Of a stretch of 64,000 bases of DNA, positions 8,953-17,987 are shown piece after piece; position 1 is the stretch's first letter, and the number at the start of each line of letters is the position of its first letter. The DNA is from Verrucomicrobiia bacterium (GTDB taxonomy: Bacteria > Verrucomicrobiota > Verrucomicrobiia > JABWAM01), in assembly GCA_028687435.1 (NCBI GenBank), contig JAQUAF010000002.1:62001-126000 (forward strand), in the 5' to 3' direction. The notes under the pieces are model-generated. The model was given only the letters and a program-made list of their open reading frames with translations, searched no databases and had not been told where the DNA came from. The translations under genes were made by a program, and so were the position numbers.

Positions 8953-10141
8953 GGATTCAATAAGATTCAGTTTTGAGTTGGCAACTGCTGAACCTGCTCA
9001 TGTGCAGATTGAGCGACATTTTCAGCGACTCATCAGGACTCAGACTTTGGTTGGAGGTCAACGTTTACCCTCTTCCCGTGTATTGGCTCGAGAGTGGAAT
9101 GCCGACTACAAGGCGGTTCAAAGGGCGATGAAGAATCTCAAGGATACCGGTTTTCTTGAGCGGATGCCTCGGCGCGGAACTTTTGTCAAACCCGGAAACG
9201 ACAAGGGAGTCATTGGTTTTTTGGTTGGAGCAAGACTTGCTCATGAGGCTGCGTTTTTCCATCGCGCGTTATTCAAGCGCCTTTGTTTGGAAACAAGTTC
9301 CCGGCATGGCGGCGATTGGCGATGTTATTTGTATGATGAATTGAACGGGTTGAAGACAAAAAGGGATTTTGAGTGTTCCCACACCTGGCAGCGTTTGACG
9401 AATGACCTTAAGAATTATCCGTTCAAAGGATTCATTCAAACCAGCGGCGCGGCGGAGACTTTGCGGATGGCTGGTTTGAAGTTGAATGCGCCGACGGTCC
9501 AATTGGGGCCTGACTTGCCTGGTTTGGGGGCTGATGTGTTCATGGACCTTTGCGATTTTGGCCGCAAGTCCGTGGAATATCTTGCGGGCAAAGGGCGGAG
9601 AAAGATTGTGTATTTGCGGACCTTGGAGGATGGAGTTGAACGATCTCCGGATCTCAATGGAATTCGTGAGGCGGTTCGGAGCCTGTCGTTGCCTCCGATT
9701 GAGATGTGCCAGTTGAAGGGTGAATGGGTCGGGGGCGGCAGGATGTTGGAGTCCGAGGCGTGCGCGCGTGTCCGGCAGCTTGTCAGGGAATGGAAGGCGC
9801 GTGGAGAGGATGGATGGCCGGATGCCTTGTTGATATCCGATGACATGACAACCCGCGGAGCGGTCATGGCTCTTGTTCTTGAGACCGTGAAGGTGCCGGA
9901 CCGGTTGTTTGTGCTGACCGCCGCCAATGAGGATGTTTTTCATTACCATGGCATTCCTGTTGCAAAATACGAATTCCCGATGGGAAGAATGGTGGGTGAG
10001 CTGTTGCGTGTCATGGAGCGGCGCATGGCCGGAGAAAGTCCCGCTGATGTGCCGGTTGGGGTTCGGGGAAGCGTGATCGAATCCGCCGAACACCATGTGG
10101 AGCAGGGGGTTTTTAAAGATAGTGAACTTTTGTTGATATGA
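8951..10141 (+). CDS. GntR-type winged-helix regulator with LacI-type sugar-binding domain
   Basis: A 396-residue regulator. Residues about 15-80 form a GntR winged helix (QTLVGGQRLPSSRVLAREW, then AMKNLKDTGFLERMPRRGTF, the wing). From about residue 85 it has the periplasmic-binding-protein fold of LacI/GalR sensors (GVIGFLVGARLAH; DLCDFGRKSVEYLAGKGRRKIVYL; PDALLISDDMTTRGAVMA). This architecture is common in Verrucomicrobia-type genomes for sugar-responsive regulators. It lies directly upstream of the LamG/CBM9 gene on the same strand, 45 bp apart, so it probably controls the 8.9-14.8 kb module. The start codon is fixed by the palindromic promoter region; no other ATG precedes the helix-turn-helix. 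Confidence 0.87.
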   Translation: MDSIRFSFELATAEPAHVQIERHFQRLIRTQTLVGGQRLPSSRVLAREWNADYKAVQRAMKNLKDTGFLERMPRRGTFVKPGNDKGVIGFLVGARLAHEAAFFHRALFKRLCLETSSRHGGDWRCYLYDELNGLKTKRDFECSHTWQRLTNDLKNYPFKGFIQTSGAAETLRMAGLKLNAPTVQLGPDLPGLGADVFMDLCDFGRKSVEYLAGKGRRKIVYLRTLEDGVERSPDLNGIREAVRSLSLPPIEMCQLKGEWVGGGRMLESEACARVRQLVREWKARGEDGWPDALLISDDMTTRGAVMALVLETVKVPDRLFVLTAANEDVFHYHGIPVAKYEFPMGRMVGELLRVMERRMAGESPADVPVGVRGSVIESAEHHVEQGVFKDSELLLI

Positions 10142-10186
10142 GGGGATTGTGTTTGGGGGACGTGAATGAAATGAAAAGGAGGCAAG

Positions 10187-13100
10187 ATGAGAAATGCTGA
10201 TGTTTTCAAATGGTTGTTTGGTTTTTTTTCCGTCATGAATGGGTTGCTGCTTTGTGGGGGCGAGAAGACGGATGATGCCGCGTTGGTTTTTGCCTTTGAC
10301 GAAGGAAGTGGTGTGGTGGCGAAGGACGGTTCGGGGGCTGGAAACGATGGAAGTGTCAGAGGCGCGACATGGGTGAGGGAAAAAAACGGGGTGGCCTTGG
10401 AGTTCAATGGCGAAAATGCCCGTGTGGAGACACCCGCCGATCCCCGTTTGGATATCAAGGATGGAATAACCGTCGAGGCGTGGATCATGGCCAAATCTCC
10501 TCAACCGCCAAGTCCTGGAAAGGAGCGAAGAATGGGTGTGGTGGTTTATTCGAATGCACGCGCCAGATTGTGGCAGGCAAAATATGGGGATGAGGACACA
10601 GTCTATTTTGAGATTCAGAACGCGGATGGCGGTTGGTTTCGTTCGCCCCAGGTGCCCATCGAATTGGATGTTTGGAATCATGTCGCCGGCGTGTACGACA
10701 GGGAGTTGGTCAAAATTTACATCAATGGAAAACTGTTTCAAAACCCCAGGGAACCGGCCAAAGACCGTCCTTTGAAGGGAGGTCTCTCAAAGATCGAAAT
10801 AGGCGCCCATGCTTTTTCAAAAGACAGATTTTTCAAGGGACTCATCAAGGGGGTCAGGATTTATGATCGGGTATTGTCGCGGCAGGAGATTGAAAATCAT
10901 TTTCGCGGAATTTTGGGCAAAATCGAGGGGGATCCGCGAAGGGAAAAAAACGCCGCGCCAACGGTCAAATCGGCGGAGGTCTCCGGAAAGGCGAAAGGCA
11001 GGAATTTGCTGCTCAATGGCAGTTTTGAGACGACAACCAATGCCGAAGCGGATGGATATCCCGGTATTCCTGACGCATGGAATGCGTATGAACATTCTCC
11101 AACAGTCTTGTTTGGCGCCGATAGTGAAACCTCCTGGCATGGCCGGAAAAGCGCGAAAATATGTTTTTCTCCATCCGGTGGAAGTCAATATGCCGTTTTG
11201 CAATGCGCCCAGATTTCGCTTTCGCCAGGCCAGTCGTATGTGTTTTCCGTCTTTTTGAAAAGCGACACGCCCGGGGCAACGGTTGCCTTTGGCAGCTATG
11301 GAGGCAAATATGGGGCTGAAAATGAAATAGGAGATTCGTGGAAAAGGCAGTCCTTTGTCGTCAGGGCTGATGCCGGGGTTTTGCGACTGAACATCAAAAT
11401 CAAGGGGCAAAAGGGGAGGGTTTGGGTGGATGCGGCGCAGATGGAAAAGGGAGAGGTCGCAACTTCCTTTGAACCGCCGGAGTTTGATCCCAAGACGGGG
11501 GGGGCGGGCGAAAAGGACATTGGCGGGAGGGAAATTCCCGTCTTGCAAATGGTCAAAACCGGCGAGCCGCCGGTTGTCGATGGGAAGTTGGACGATTCCT
11601 GTTGGAAAAATGCGGCGGTGATCAACAGGTTTGTCTGCGTAAACGGCACATCCTTGCCAACTCAGCAGACCGAGGCCTTTTTGTTGTATGATGACAGGAA
11701 CCTTTACGTTGGCATGGTCTGTCATGATTCCAAAATCGGGGAATTGGTTTTGCCGGCGAAAGATGTCCGGGACGGCGATCTGTTCCACAAGGATTGCGTG
11801 GAAATATTCATTGATCCCAGGCACGATCATCATTCCTATTTTCAATTCGCGGTGAATCCCAAGGGCGTGCAATGGGATGCCGACGAAAATCTCGACAAAG
11901 CTTGGAACGGGAACTGGAGGTCCGGGACATCGATCAATGAGAAATCCTGGGTTGTCGAGATGGCCATTCCTTTCAGTGACTTGAAGGTCGATCCGGGAGA
12001 GAACCTGACTTTGGGAATGAACCTCAACCGGGAATATCCGCGAAGGAACGAGTTGAGCGGCTGGGTTCCGACTTTCCGCGGATTTCATACTCCCACCCGG
12101 TTTGGAGATTTGGCGGGAATCAATCTTTCAAGGGGGCGCGGAGCAGGCACCGGAAATGTCACCAGGATTGGCGAGGATCAAGCTTTGATGGTGAACGGAA
12201 AGAAAAAATTTCCCGTTGTTTTATGGGAGGTGAATGACGAGTTTTTTTTGAAGGACGTTGCGAAAAATGGGATGCATATGGTTCATTATTCGTCCTTTTC
12301 GTACTGGCCGTTGGGTGGCGCGCCTGATTTGAGGAAATTGAAAAAGTATTTGGACAAGGCTGAATCGCTTGGAATCAAGGTTTTGGTGGATGTGAGGATA
12401 TGCTTTTTTAAACAGCGCAACCGGGAATTGAGGAGCAAGCCGGATTTGGATTCTTTGAGACAGGTGATCGAAGCTGCCAGGGAACATCCCGCCCTTTATG
12501 GATGGTATCTGGTGGATGAACCTGTCGGTCCAAAATGGCAGGCGGCCATGGCGAAGGTGTATGAGTTTGTCAAAAGGACCGATCCGAATCATGTGGCCAT
12601 GTCCATTGTGGCGCAGCCCTGCTGGGTGAATTACATCGTGGATGTGGTTGATGTGGTGATGTTGGATCCCTACCCGATTCCGCGCTTCCCTCCTTCCATG
12701 GTGACGGATTTTGTGGAGGAGGGGAAAAAATGCGTCGAACAGAAGAAGCCTCTTTGGGTCGTTTGCCAGGCTTTTGGCGGTTCCGAGTGGTTCGAGCGGG
12801 AACCCACGCCGGATGAGGCCTCTTGCATGGCTTATCTGGCGGTGGTGCATGGCGCCAAGGGCGTGGGTTTTTTTTCATACAAACCCATGTATATCCCTTT
12901 GTGGGAGAGGCTGGGACGGGTGTCCGGGGAATTTGAGGAATTGACCTCCGTAATCCTTTCGCCGGACATCCCCCGTGAGGTTTCTGTCAGCCCGTCAACT
13001 CTGGAGGTTTTGCAGAAAAAACATATGGGCAGGACGTATTTGATCGCTGTCAATCCCGGCAATGAACCGGTGAATGCGGAGTTTAAGTCGGGGGGACGGA

Positions 13101-13210
13101 TGGGGGAAATCCATGTGTTGTTTGAAAAACGCGGAATTCCGGTGGAGGGAAAAAATTCATTCAGGGATGGGTTCAGGCCGTTTGAAAGGCATGTGTATGA
13201 AATTCGCTGA
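10187..13210 (+). CDS. Secreted multidomain glycan-active protein: LamG + CBM + CBM9-like + TIM-barrel domain
   Basis: A 1007-residue exported protein; the start is set by AAAGGAGG at 10176-10182. After a hydrophobic N-terminal segment there is a LamG/concanavalin-like jelly roll (about 30-235, LVFAFDEGSGVVAKDGSG and GITVEAWIMAKS), a CBM4/9-like sandwich (about 270-425, NLLLNGSFETT), a CBM9-like module (about 448-645, PPVVDGKLDDSCW and DCVEIFIDPRHDHHSYFQFAVN), then a TIM-barrel-like domain (about 660-920) with WYLVDEPVG (Glu778, a candidate acid/base) and a terminal beta domain. It probably binds and cleaves a polysaccharide at the cell surface. Specific enzymatic activity is not established by the motifs alone. 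A G8 run lies at 11497-11504. It is followed at 15 bp by the metallo-hydrolase gene. Confidence 0.8.
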   Translation: MRNADVFKWLFGFFSVMNGLLLCGGEKTDDAALVFAFDEGSGVVAKDGSGAGNDGSVRGATWVREKNGVALEFNGENARVETPADPRLDIKDGITVEAWIMAKSPQPPSPGKERRMGVVVYSNARARLWQAKYGDEDTVYFEIQNADGGWFRSPQVPIELDVWNHVAGVYDRELVKIYINGKLFQNPREPAKDRPLKGGLSKIEIGAHAFSKDRFFKGLIKGVRIYDRVLSRQEIENHFRGILGKIEGDPRREKNAAPTVKSAEVSGKAKGRNLLLNGSFETTTNAEADGYPGIPDAWNAYEHSPTVLFGADSETSWHGRKSAKICFSPSGGSQYAVLQCAQISLSPGQSYVFSVFLKSDTPGATVAFGSYGGKYGAENEIGDSWKRQSFVVRADAGVLRLNIKIKGQKGRVWVDAAQMEKGEVATSFEPPEFDPKTGGAGEKDIGGREIPVLQMVKTGEPPVVDGKLDDSCWKNAAVINRFVCVNGTSLPTQQTEAFLLYDDRNLYVGMVCHDSKIGELVLPAKDVRDGDLFHKDCVEIFIDPRHDHHSYFQFAVNPKGVQWDADENLDKAWNGNWRSGTSINEKSWVVEMAIPFSDLKVDPGENLTLGMNLNREYPRRNELSGWVPTFRGFHTPTRFGDLAGINLSRGRGAGTGNVTRIGEDQALMVNGKKKFPVVLWEVNDEFFLKDVAKNGMHMVHYSSFSYWPLGGAPDLRKLKKYLDKAESLGIKVLVDVRICFFKQRNRELRSKPDLDSLRQVIEAAREHPALYGWYLVDEPVGPKWQAAMAKVYEFVKRTDPNHVAMSIVAQPCWVNYIVDVVDVVMLDPYPIPRFPPSMVTDFVEEGKKCVEQKKPLWVVCQAFGGSEWFEREPTPDEASCMAYLAVVHGAKGVGFFSYKPMYIPLWERLGRVSGEFEELTSVILSPDIPREVSVSPSTLEVLQKKHMGRTYLIAVNPGNEPVNAEFKSGGRMGEIHVLFEKRGIPVEGKNSFRDGFRPFERHVYEIR

Positions 13211-13225
13211 CAAAGGATTTGAAAA

Positions 13226-14101
13226 ATGAAGTTTCAATTTTTGGGGACAGCGGCCGGAGAACAGTATCCGGGCATGTGGTGTCGGTGCGACAACTGCACC
13301 CGGGCGCGCAAGATTGGCGGAAGGAACATCCGCAAGAATTCCTGCGCATTCATCAGCCCAAATATTTTGCTGGACATGCCGCCCGAAGCCTTCATGCAGG
13401 CGGAACGTTTTGGCGTTGATTTGACCGGGTTGGAATATCTTCTGGTCACCCATTCGCACGATGACCACTTCAATCTTTTTCCCTTTGGCTGGCGGTATCT
13501 TGATTCGAGGATTTCATTGCCGCCCCCGGCCAATGCGATTGGCGCTCGTTTTACGCCGTTGAAAACCCTGCATGTGGCTGGTAATCATCTGGTTTGCCGT
13601 TTGCTGGACGATTTGTTGATCAAAAAGGCGAAATTCAGCTATGAGGAATGCGCTATGGAGGTTCATCTGGTCGAACCTTTCAAGAAATGCGTCTTGGGAG
13701 GGATGGAAATCCTTCCGCTCAGGGCGAATCATCTGGAGAATAACGCTGAGAAGGATGCGTTGAACTATGTTGTTTTTCTGAATGGACGGACGATTCTTTA
13801 TGCCTTGGATACCGGCTGGTTTCTGCCTGAGACCTATGAGGCGATCAAACAATTCCGCTACGATTTGGTGGTGTTGGAAGGCACCTTTGGATATGGAGCG
13901 GAAAGCGAAACGCATTTTAATTGCCGAAAATTGGAAAAGGCGGTTCAATTGTTCAAGGACGATGGATTGATGAAGGAGAACTCGAACTTTTGTGTTTCCC
14001 ATGTTTGCCCGCACTTTTTTCCCATCCATGATGACATTGCGCCGGCGTTGGCGCAAAAGGGGATTGTCCTGGCTTGCGATGGGATGTCATTGGAGATATG
14101 A
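13226..14101 (+). CDS. MBL-fold metallo-hydrolase, PhnP-like
   Basis: A 291-residue metallo-beta-lactamase-fold protein. THSHDDH at residues 75-81 is the HxHxDH metal site. Near the N-terminus, WCRCDNCTRARKIGGRNIRKN matches the extra structural zinc motif (CxCxxC) of PhnP-type phosphodiesterases. GWFLPETYEA and a late His (VSHVCPHF) supply further ligand candidates. PhnP acts on cyclic phosphodiesters in phosphonate use, but no other phn gene is nearby, so a different phosphodiester or ester is more likely here. It sits in the GntR-controlled module, with AAGGA seven bases before the ATG. No signal peptide: cytoplasmic. Confidence 0.78.
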   Translation: MKFQFLGTAAGEQYPGMWCRCDNCTRARKIGGRNIRKNSCAFISPNILLDMPPEAFMQAERFGVDLTGLEYLLVTHSHDDHFNLFPFGWRYLDSRISLPPPANAIGARFTPLKTLHVAGNHLVCRLLDDLLIKKAKFSYEECAMEVHLVEPFKKCVLGGMEILPLRANHLENNAEKDALNYVVFLNGRTILYALDTGWFLPETYEAIKQFRYDLVVLEGTFGYGAESETHFNCRKLEKAVQLFKDDGLMKENSNFCVSHVCPHFFPIHDDIAPALAQKGIVLACDGMSLEI

Positions 14102-14123
14102 GGTCCCTTTCCAAGGTGGCAAA

Positions 14124-14807
14124 ATGAATGAAAACACCGGCAGCAAACAGAGAGATGTTCATGGGGTGGAAGATGACAGACCGGATGGCCGCCGGACGAT
14201 GGGGGTTCCTTGGGGCTTCACACTTGTGGAGCTGTTGGTCGCGGTTTCCATTTTGATGTTGTTGATGGGATTGCTGTTTGGCGCCCTCAAGGGAGTGAGG
14301 GAAAGGGGAAGGCAGATCCAGTGCATGAACAATCTGAAACAACTCTCTCTTGCCATGACCTCGTATGCCGAAGAGAATGACGGTTTTTTGCCCCTTTACC
14401 GGGCGAGTTCAACTTCTCCATATGTCCGGTGGTTTGATGCGATGTACAAGTATTATGGAATGCCTAAAATCCTCAAGTGTCCGAGCGACAAAACCCCCGA
14501 TGGACCGGCGTCTTTTCCGGAAAACGCATCCTCAAGCCAGCGGTTGGGGTGTTCGTATGGAATCAATTGGTACGTCTCGGGAACGGGCAATCCGCATCGG
14601 TGCGACGAAGTCCAACGTCTGGCTGATTTTCTGTTGATTGCCGATGGGGCATACTGGTCGTACATCGACCGGACAACCTTGGTTTGCGAGGGGGAGCCCG
14701 CGGCTTCGGGGGTTGAACCCAGGCATGGCGGGAGATTTAATGTCTTGTGGCTGGATGGCCATGTGAGTTCCGAGGAAAATCTGAAAAATTCCAACATTTA
14801 TCCCTGA
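14124..14807 (+). CDS. Prepilin-type N-terminal cleavage/H-X9-DG domain protein (pseudopilin 1)
   Basis: A 227-residue protein with a type IV prepilin/pseudopilin leader: cleavage G/F before FTLVELLVAVSILMLLMG (conserved Glu5), then CMNNLKQLSLAMTSYAEENDGFLP, and near the C-terminus the H-X9-DG signature (HGGRFNVLWLDG). Start chosen at 14124 because AAGGTGG lies 4 bp upstream; an earlier in-frame ATG at 13992 would lie deep in the previous gene. Proteins of this family are greatly expanded in Lentisphaerota and Planctomycetota; their role is unknown but they probably sit in the inner membrane or a pseudopilus after leader-peptidase processing. No secretion-system gene is nearby. Confidence 0.85.
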   Translation: MNENTGSKQRDVHGVEDDRPDGRRTMGVPWGFTLVELLVAVSILMLLMGLLFGALKGVRERGRQIQCMNNLKQLSLAMTSYAEENDGFLPLYRASSTSPYVRWFDAMYKYYGMPKILKCPSDKTPDGPASFPENASSSQRLGCSYGINWYVSGTGNPHRCDEVQRLADFLLIADGAYWSYIDRTTLVCEGEPAASGVEPRHGGRFNVLWLDGHVSSEENLKNSNIYP

Positions 14808-14909
14808 TCCCTTGTTTTTGGGGGAAAGGAGGAAAGGATTGGATCGGGGCGGTCTGATGGCTTGCCAAAACGCCCCGCGTGTCTTAACGTGGCGCCGAAT
14901 TTTTTGAGC

Positions 14910-14926
14910 GCGGGAAGGCATCCCGC
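14910..14926 (+). terminator. Small GC-rich hairpin followed by T4, before the aminotransferase gene
   Basis: GCGGGA / TCCCGC six-bp stem with a 5-nt loop, followed by TTTT, 22 bp upstream of the next start codon. It could be a weak terminator for the pseudopilin transcript or part of the aminotransferase leader. The rest of the 140-bp gap shows nothing else clear. Confidence 0.35.
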
Positions 14927-14947
14927 TTTTCAACCGAGATTTTTATC

Positions 14948-16030
14948 ATGAAAACCCATAACAGACTCTACATTCCAGGCCCGGTCGAGGTATCGGAGAA
15001 AACCTTTGAGGCATTCTGCCAGCCCATGATCGGGCACCGCAGCGCCGCTTTTCAGGAGCTTTACGCCTCCGTCCAGCCCAAACTGCAGCAGGTTTTTCAT
15101 ACCAGGAATCCGGTCTTTGTTTCCACCTCCTCGGCGTGGGGGGTGATGGAGGCGGCCATCCGCAACCTGACGCGGCCCGGGCGGAAAGTGCTTTGCTGCA
15201 TGAACGGCGCGTTTTCCGACAAGTGGTACGATGTGGCGGTTCGCAACGGCCTGTCGGCGGAAAAGGTGCAGGTGGAATGGGGACAGCCCATCCTGCCCGA
15301 GCAGGTCGAGGCCAAACTCAAGCAGGGGGATTTCGATGTGGTGACCATGATCCACAACGAAACCTCGACGGGCGTGATGAGCCCCGTTGCGGAAATCGCC
15401 AAGGTGGTCCGGGCGCATCCCGAAACCCTGTTTGTGGTGGATGCGGTCTCCTCCATGACCGGGGTGCGGATCAACATGGATGCCATGGATTTGGATGTTC
15501 TCCTTTGCGGGGTGCAGAAGGCGTTTGCCCTGCCTCCCGGACTGGCTTTGTTCGCGGTTTCCAAGCGGGCATTGGAACGGGCCAAACAGGTTCCCAACAG
15601 GGGATATTATTTTGATTTCCTCGAGTTCCTCAAGAACCACGAGTCCAACATGACCCCCTCCACGCCTTCGGTGAGCCACATTTACGCGCTGCAGTCGAAA
15701 CTGGACGAGATGCTGGCCGAGGGACTGGATGCCCGTTATGAGCGCCATCGGATCATGGCCGAGATGGTGCGGTCCTGGGCGTGCGAACTGGGATTCGGTT
15801 TGTTCCCAAGGAAGGGATACGAATCCCTGACGCTGACCTGCGCCGCCAATACCCGCAACGAGGATATTCCCGCATGGATCAAGCGGCTGCGCGAGACCTA
15901 TCATTGCGTGTTTGACGGGGGATACGGCAAGTTGAAAGGGAAAACCTTCCGCATTGCTCACATGGGCGATGAAACTCCGGAGAGCATCAGGCTGTTGCTG
16001 GGCTGGTTGAACGACACGCTGTCCAAGTAA
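14948..16030 (+). CDS. Class V aminotransferase (alanine-glyoxylate / serine-pyruvate type)
   Basis: A 360-residue fold-type I PLP enzyme. IPGPVEV near residue 9 is the usual start of this family. HNETSTG (136-142) and DAVSSM (165-170) hold the cofactor, and Lys191 in GVQKAFALPPGLA is the Schiff-base lysine. The family transfers amino groups between serine, alanine or phosphoserine and glyoxylate, pyruvate or hydroxypyruvate. In several deep-branching bacteria such a protein serves as phosphoserine aminotransferase, but no serA or serB lies here to support that. Monocistronic, convergent with the CPBP gene. Ribosome-binding site is weak. Confidence 0.85.
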   Translation: MKTHNRLYIPGPVEVSEKTFEAFCQPMIGHRSAAFQELYASVQPKLQQVFHTRNPVFVSTSSAWGVMEAAIRNLTRPGRKVLCCMNGAFSDKWYDVAVRNGLSAEKVQVEWGQPILPEQVEAKLKQGDFDVVTMIHNETSTGVMSPVAEIAKVVRAHPETLFVVDAVSSMTGVRINMDAMDLDVLLCGVQKAFALPPGLALFAVSKRALERAKQVPNRGYYFDFLEFLKNHESNMTPSTPSVSHIYALQSKLDEMLAEGLDARYERHRIMAEMVRSWACELGFGLFPRKGYESLTLTCAANTRNEDIPAWIKRLRETYHCVFDGGYGKLKGKTFRIAHMGDETPESIRLLLGWLNDTLSK

Positions 16031-16120
16031 GGTTGTTTAGGCTGAAGACTGAAGGGGGCGCGCATCGGCGGCGAGTTTTATGCGCTTCCCGGCGGACGCC
16101 TTCAGCTTGGCAACCTGCGG

Positions 16121-17014
16121 TCAGGTAAAAAGATACAACAGGGACAGGGCGTTGAAAAGGGCGTGGCACAGAATGGGGGCCGCCAGGTTGCGTTTCCATT
16201 CGTAGAGCAGATTGAACATGAGGGAGAGAAGAAAAAGGGGAAACAGACTGGTCAGGTTGAGATGCACGCACGCAAAAAGGGCGGAGTTGATCCAGAGGGC
16301 GTTTTTGAACCCGATTTCCTTGCGCAGATACGGATAAATGACGCCGCGGAACAGGATTTCCTCGAAAAGCGGGGCGCCAATCACCGCCAGACAGACCAAT
16401 CCCCCGACCACCCAGGGGTCGTGAATCTTCAAGACCAGCTTGACCAGAAATTGAGGTTCGGAAGGCCAGCCGAATTTTTCCAACGCCCAGACGGTGCCGC
16501 TCGAAGCCAGCCCCATGGGGATCAGAATCACCGCCAGCCCGGCAATCGACGCCAGTAAAATGCGGTTCCATGGACCATGATCGAATCCAAAGGCTGATGA
16601 CCAAGAAATGCGGCGATGCCGCAACAGGTAAACAATGGCGGCAAAGAAAAGGGAATAAAGCGTGACATGGGCGATCAGAAGGTACAGGGCTTCGCTCTCA
16701 ACGTTTTCCATCACCTTGCTTTGCTGAAGAAAAAAACCAACGATTGAAACCTGGCTGTATAAAAATCCCGCCCAAAGAAGAATGAATCCGACCTCCAGGA
16801 TATTCCAGGCGCGTGAATCCATGATGGCAGTGTCGCCGTCATCCGCCTGGTTGAGAGTCTTGATTTCGGCATAGATGGCTTTGATGCCGCACAGACTGAG
16901 GGTCAGGAGCGCGAAAATCAGCAGACAGCCAACCACAAGGTTGTAAAACGAGGTTGTGTCGAGGGAGTAAAGGGGGGGATTCACATGGACTTTGTGAAAA
17001 GGGTGAGAAGGCAT
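16121..17014 (-). CDS. CPBP-family intramembrane metalloprotease
   Basis: A 297-residue polytopic membrane protein with all three catalytic motifs of the CPBP/Abi (Rce1-like) family: EEILFR (Glu218, Glu219, Arg223), FACVH (Phe247 to His251) and HALFN (His284 to Asn288). About seven or eight hydrophobic helices are visible. Family members cleave membrane-anchored peptides or protect against self-made bacteriocins; the substrate here is unknown. The start is uncertain: the ATG at 17014 overlaps coaB by 34 bp, whereas a GTG at 16984 would give the common 4-bp overlap and still retain the first helix. Either way it is probably co-transcribed with coaB. Confidence 0.88.
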   Translation of the reverse strand: MPSHPFHKVHVNPPLYSLDTTSFYNLVVGCLLIFALLTLSLCGIKAIYAEIKTLNQADDGDTAIMDSRAWNILEVGFILLWAGFLYSQVSIVGFFLQQSKVMENVESEALYLLIAHVTLYSLFFAAIVYLLRHRRISWSSAFGFDHGPWNRILLASIAGLAVILIPMGLASSGTVWALEKFGWPSEPQFLVKLVLKIHDPWVVGGLVCLAVIGAPLFEEILFRGVIYPYLRKEIGFKNALWINSALFACVHLNLTSLFPLFLLSLMFNLLYEWKRNLAAPILCHALFNALSLLYLFT

Positions 17015-17634
17015 CCGGCCAGCCGTCGTTTGGTCAGGCGCGGAAAGGGAAACCGGCGGCCATCGCGGGCCAGGACGGTGGCAAGGTTGTGTGTGGATTC
17101 AAAACCGGAGCCCGGGATGCCCACCCGGTTGGCGACGATGAAATCAAGGTTTTTGGCGATCAACTTGGCGCGGGCGCGGGGCAGGACAAGAGATGTTTCC
17201 GCGGCAAATCCAACCAGGGTTTGGGCCGATGTTTTCCGTTTTCCGAGTTCCTGGAGAATATCAGGGGTTTTGCGCAGGAGCAGGCGGAGGGTGGGGGCGT
17301 TTTTTTTGATTTTTTGGCGCGCCGGCTCCGCAGGTGTGTAATCGGCGACGGCGGCAGCCATGATGATCAGGTTTGCATGACGGGCCTCCCGGAGAACGGC
17401 GCGGCGCATTTCATCGGCGGTTTCAACGGCGGTCAGCCGCACGCCGCGCGGGGGCGGGAGGGAAACCGGCCCGGAAACCAGGATGGTGTCGTGTCCCGCC
17501 TTCCGGGCTGCCTCCGCCAGGGCGAACCCCATTTTTCCGGACGAACGATTCGAAATGAATCGCACCGGATCGATGGGTTCCCGGGTTGGACCGGCGGTGA
17601 TCAGTATTCGCAACTTGCGCATGACGCGGACCAT
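16981..17634 (-). CDS. coaB: Phosphopantothenate-cysteine ligase, stand-alone CoaB domain
   Basis: A short protein that contains only the CoaB half of the usual CoaBC (Dfp) fusion. LITAGPTREPIDPVRFISN (nucleotide-binding start), SSGKMG and AAAVADYTP (substrate pocket) are diagnostic. It joins 4'-phosphopantothenate to cysteine in coenzyme A synthesis. A separate CoaC decarboxylase would be needed and is not in the window. The ATG at 17634 is chosen; 17622 is the alternative, and an upstream TTG at 17658 is less likely. No clear Shine-Dalgarno is seen. Its upstream region consists of the composite hairpin repeat at 17664-17941. Confidence 0.88.
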   Translation of the reverse strand: MVRVMRKLRILITAGPTREPIDPVRFISNRSSGKMGFALAEAARKAGHDTILVSGPVSLPPPRGVRLTAVETADEMRRAVLREARHANLIIMAAAVADYTPAEPARQKIKKNAPTLRLLLRKTPDILQELGKRKTSAQTLVGFAAETSLVLPRARAKLIAKNLDFIVANRVGIPGSGFESTHNLATVLARDGRRFPFPRLTKRRLAGCLLTLFTKSM

Positions 17635-17663
17635 AACGATTATGGGGTGGGTGGACAATCTCG

Positions 17664-17941
17664 ATGTTAAGGAAGTTCAATGTTGGCACGAAAGCGCCAT
17701 GCGAAAAGTTGTCCGCCGCAGGCGGATTTGATGTTAAGGAAAATCAATGTTTGATGGGCAAGGCGGTGCGGGAGCCCCGCCCTCCATTCATTTCGCGACA
17801 AATGGAGGGCGGGGCTCCCGCACCGCCTTGCCGGTTTTCTGCGTCGAGCACTTGTCTCGCCGAAGTGTCGCCACAAGCGAGGCGAAGGCGGATCGAACAT
17901 CAAGCGTCAAGCCGCCGGGCCTTGGGCCCGGCTCAATTCAT
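17664..17941. repeat. Composite hairpin repeat, copy A
   Basis: Non-coding DNA between divergent coaB and the GT-C gene. A head motif ATGTTAAGGAAnnTCAATGTT occurs twice (17664 and 17731, 67 bp apart). It is followed by a perfect 31-bp inverted repeat (17758-17788 and 17801-17831) with a 12-nt loop, CATTTCGCGACA. A spacer that includes TTGCCGGTTTTCTGCGTCGA follows, then a second hairpin with 8-bp arms (GCCGGGCC / GGCCCGGC, 17914-17921 and 17925-17932) and a terminal CAATTCAT. The same order recurs at 46101-46269, and the first hairpin recurs at 52321-52390. It is a REP-like or mobile palindromic family of unknown origin. Confidence 0.85.
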
Positions 17942-17987
17942 ATTCTCCATTGCCAAAAGATGGCTGGTTCGCCAGATTGACGGTCAA

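Noticed and set aside
13226..14101. Calling the MBL-fold gene phnP
   Set aside because: The zinc motif is PhnP-like, but no phosphonate gene is nearby, so the gene symbol is not justified.
17664..17987. N-terminal extension of the GT-C protein by 108 residues
   Set aside because: The extension would be encoded by the composite hairpin repeat, and the first membrane helix starts right after the ATG at 17988.
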